Positions 6,476 to 6,763 of a DNA stretch of 6,763 bases are shown piece by piece. This DNA is from Planctomycetaceae bacterium (GTDB lineage: Bacteria > Planctomycetota > Planctomycetia > Pirellulales > Pirellulaceae). A program made the translations under genes and the position numbers. The stretch lies in contig SXHS01000026.1 in the NCBI GenBank assembly GCA_005773145.1, positions 1-6,763 on the forward strand, read 5' to 3'. Within the stretch, counting starts at the first letter, position 1, and each line of letters opens with the position of its first letter. A model generated the notes under the pieces. It did not search any database, was not told where the DNA came from, and was given only the letters and a program-made list of their open reading frames with translations.

Positions 6476-6547
6476 TACAAGCCCGCAGCGCAAGCAGGGG
6501 CGTTCCGCACGCACAACACACACACTCGCTTGCGCTTCGTGCTTGTA
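6476..6547. repeat. Long imperfect hairpin of a probable dispersed repeat
   Basis: The left arm starting TACAAGCCCGCAGCGCAAGC (6476-6499) pairs with the right arm ending CTTGCGCTTCGTGCTTGTA (6524-6547); 19 of 24 positions match around a 24-nt loop. Read on the minus strand, the right arm encodes YKHEAQAS in one frame and TSTKRKRV in another. I recall such peptides from spurious ORFs in planctomycete genomes, which points to a dispersed intergenic repeat family. The hairpin is seen directly; family membership is from memory. Confidence 0.6.
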
Positions 6548-6635
6548 GGGACCAGCCTGTAGATCAAACCTGCCGCCCGTGCCTAGTCGCCTTCCACGAG
6601 CCACACCCTATCGCAAAATTGCCTCAAGATCGTTA

Positions 6636-6662
6636 CGCTAGCGGCAGGCGTTGTCGCCAGCG
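6636..6662. repeat. Hairpin upstream of the rightmost gene start
   Basis: CGCTAGCG (6636-6643) pairs with CGCCAGCG (6655-6662) at 7 of 8 positions around an 11-nt loop. An alternative inner stem GGCG-TTGT-CGCC (6647-6658) would compete. It lies about 80 nt before the possible start at 6744 and could be a leader structure or another repeat fragment. Confidence 0.4.
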
Positions 6663-6743
6663 GTTGTCGATCGGGCTCGAGAACGGTATGTCAATTCCCT
6701 CGAACCCATGAGTCCCCGGTTCGCAAGCAGAAGGGAGATTTCG

Positions 6744-6763
6744 ATGTTGGGCATGAAGAAGGC
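6744..6763 (+). CDS. Possible start of a gene leaving the right edge
   Basis: ATG at 6744 is preceded by AGGGAG (6732-6737) with 6 nt between, a good Shine-Dalgarno arrangement. Only MLGMKK and part of a codon are visible, so no product can be named. Another in-frame ATG at 6708 lacks a Shine-Dalgarno sequence, and one at 6753 is also possible. The case rests only on the start signal. Confidence 0.4.

Larger units (their letters stand above)
6394..6583. repeat. 190-bp segment bounded by 12-bp inverted repeats, MITE-like
   Basis: GGCACGGGCGGC (6394-6405) and its exact reverse complement GCCGCCCGTGCC (6572-6583) bound a segment that encodes no recognisable protein. Inside are a small hairpin (6398-6414), an 11-nt dyad GAGGA-C-TCCTC (6450-6460) and a long imperfect hairpin (6476-6547). 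I see no obvious target-site duplication in the immediately flanking bases. The structure would fit a small non-autonomous dispersed element, but transposition is not shown. Confidence 0.45.
6295..6743. other. Repeat-rich intergenic region without a convincing gene
   Basis: This stretch lies between the ribosome binding site of the minus-strand pqiA and a possible plus-strand start at 6744, so it should contain promoters for both. Open frames cross it on both strands, but none has a Shine-Dalgarno sequence, a recognisable family motif or a plausible composition. Their peptides are translations of the inverted repeats, and the long plus-strand frame also runs antisense through pqiA. The content I can support is a 16-nt-period direct repeat (6361-6389), a repeat-bounded segment (6394-6583) with an internal long hairpin (6476-6547), and a hairpin at 6636-6662. 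No promoter boxes with acceptable spacing were found. Confidence 0.55.

Noticed and set aside
6293..6604. Minus-strand frames giving HEAQAS and TSTKRKRV peptides
   Set aside because: They are translations of the long hairpin repeat and have no supported start. They are better explained as repeat sequence than as genes.
5962..6711. 249-residue plus-strand open frame
   Set aside because: Its first part is antisense to the well-supported pqiA, and the remainder translates intergenic repeats. The peptide is Arg/Ser/Pro-rich without motifs.
1..6763. CRISPR arrays, tRNA or rRNA genes, transposase or phage genes
   Set aside because: No regularly spaced repeats, tRNA-like or rRNA-like sequence, or transposase or integrase motifs were seen on either strand.

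Overview
The window looks like chromosomal DNA from a planctomycete, probably of the Pirellulaceae type. Three things suggest this. The 549-residue membrane protein has the C-terminal motif pattern I associate with planctomycete DUF6798 proteins. The 3' intergenic region holds a repeat whose minus-strand reading contains the peptide HEAQAS, which I recall from spurious planctomycete ORFs. The base composition is moderately GC-rich. This assignment rests on recollection and is not proven.

Layout. At the left edge (1-63, minus) is the apparent N-terminus of a divergent gene that leaves the window. Positions 64-274 are an intergenic region containing a 52-nt nested palindrome (128-179). A plus-strand block follows: a polytopic membrane protein (275-1924), argC (1924-2934) and argJ (2958-4172). 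The first two overlap by one base (TGATG), and argJ follows 23 nt later behind a seven-base Shine-Dalgarno match. argJ ends at a terminator-like hairpin and meets a convergent minus-strand pair, pqiA-like (5669-6280) then pqiB-like (4207-5688), which overlap by 20 nt. Positions 6295-6743 hold no convincing gene but are dense in inverted and direct repeats. At 6744 a well-placed Shine-Dalgarno sequence and ATG suggest another plus-strand gene leaving the right edge.

Function. ArgC and ArgJ catalyse steps of arginine/ornithine biosynthesis; the presence of ArgJ implies the acetyl-recycling route. The PqiA-like and PqiB-like proteins are envelope lipid-transport components: a polytopic inner-membrane protein with a Cys4 N-terminus and a membrane-anchored MCE protein. 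No PqiC-like lipoprotein lies beside them.

Most of the window is ordinary. The items most worth a second look are: the C-terminal half of the PqiB-like protein, which reads like a trypsin-type protease fold with all catalytic residues missing; the nested palindrome between the divergent genes at the left; and a 190-bp segment bounded by perfect 12-bp inverted repeats in the right intergenic region.
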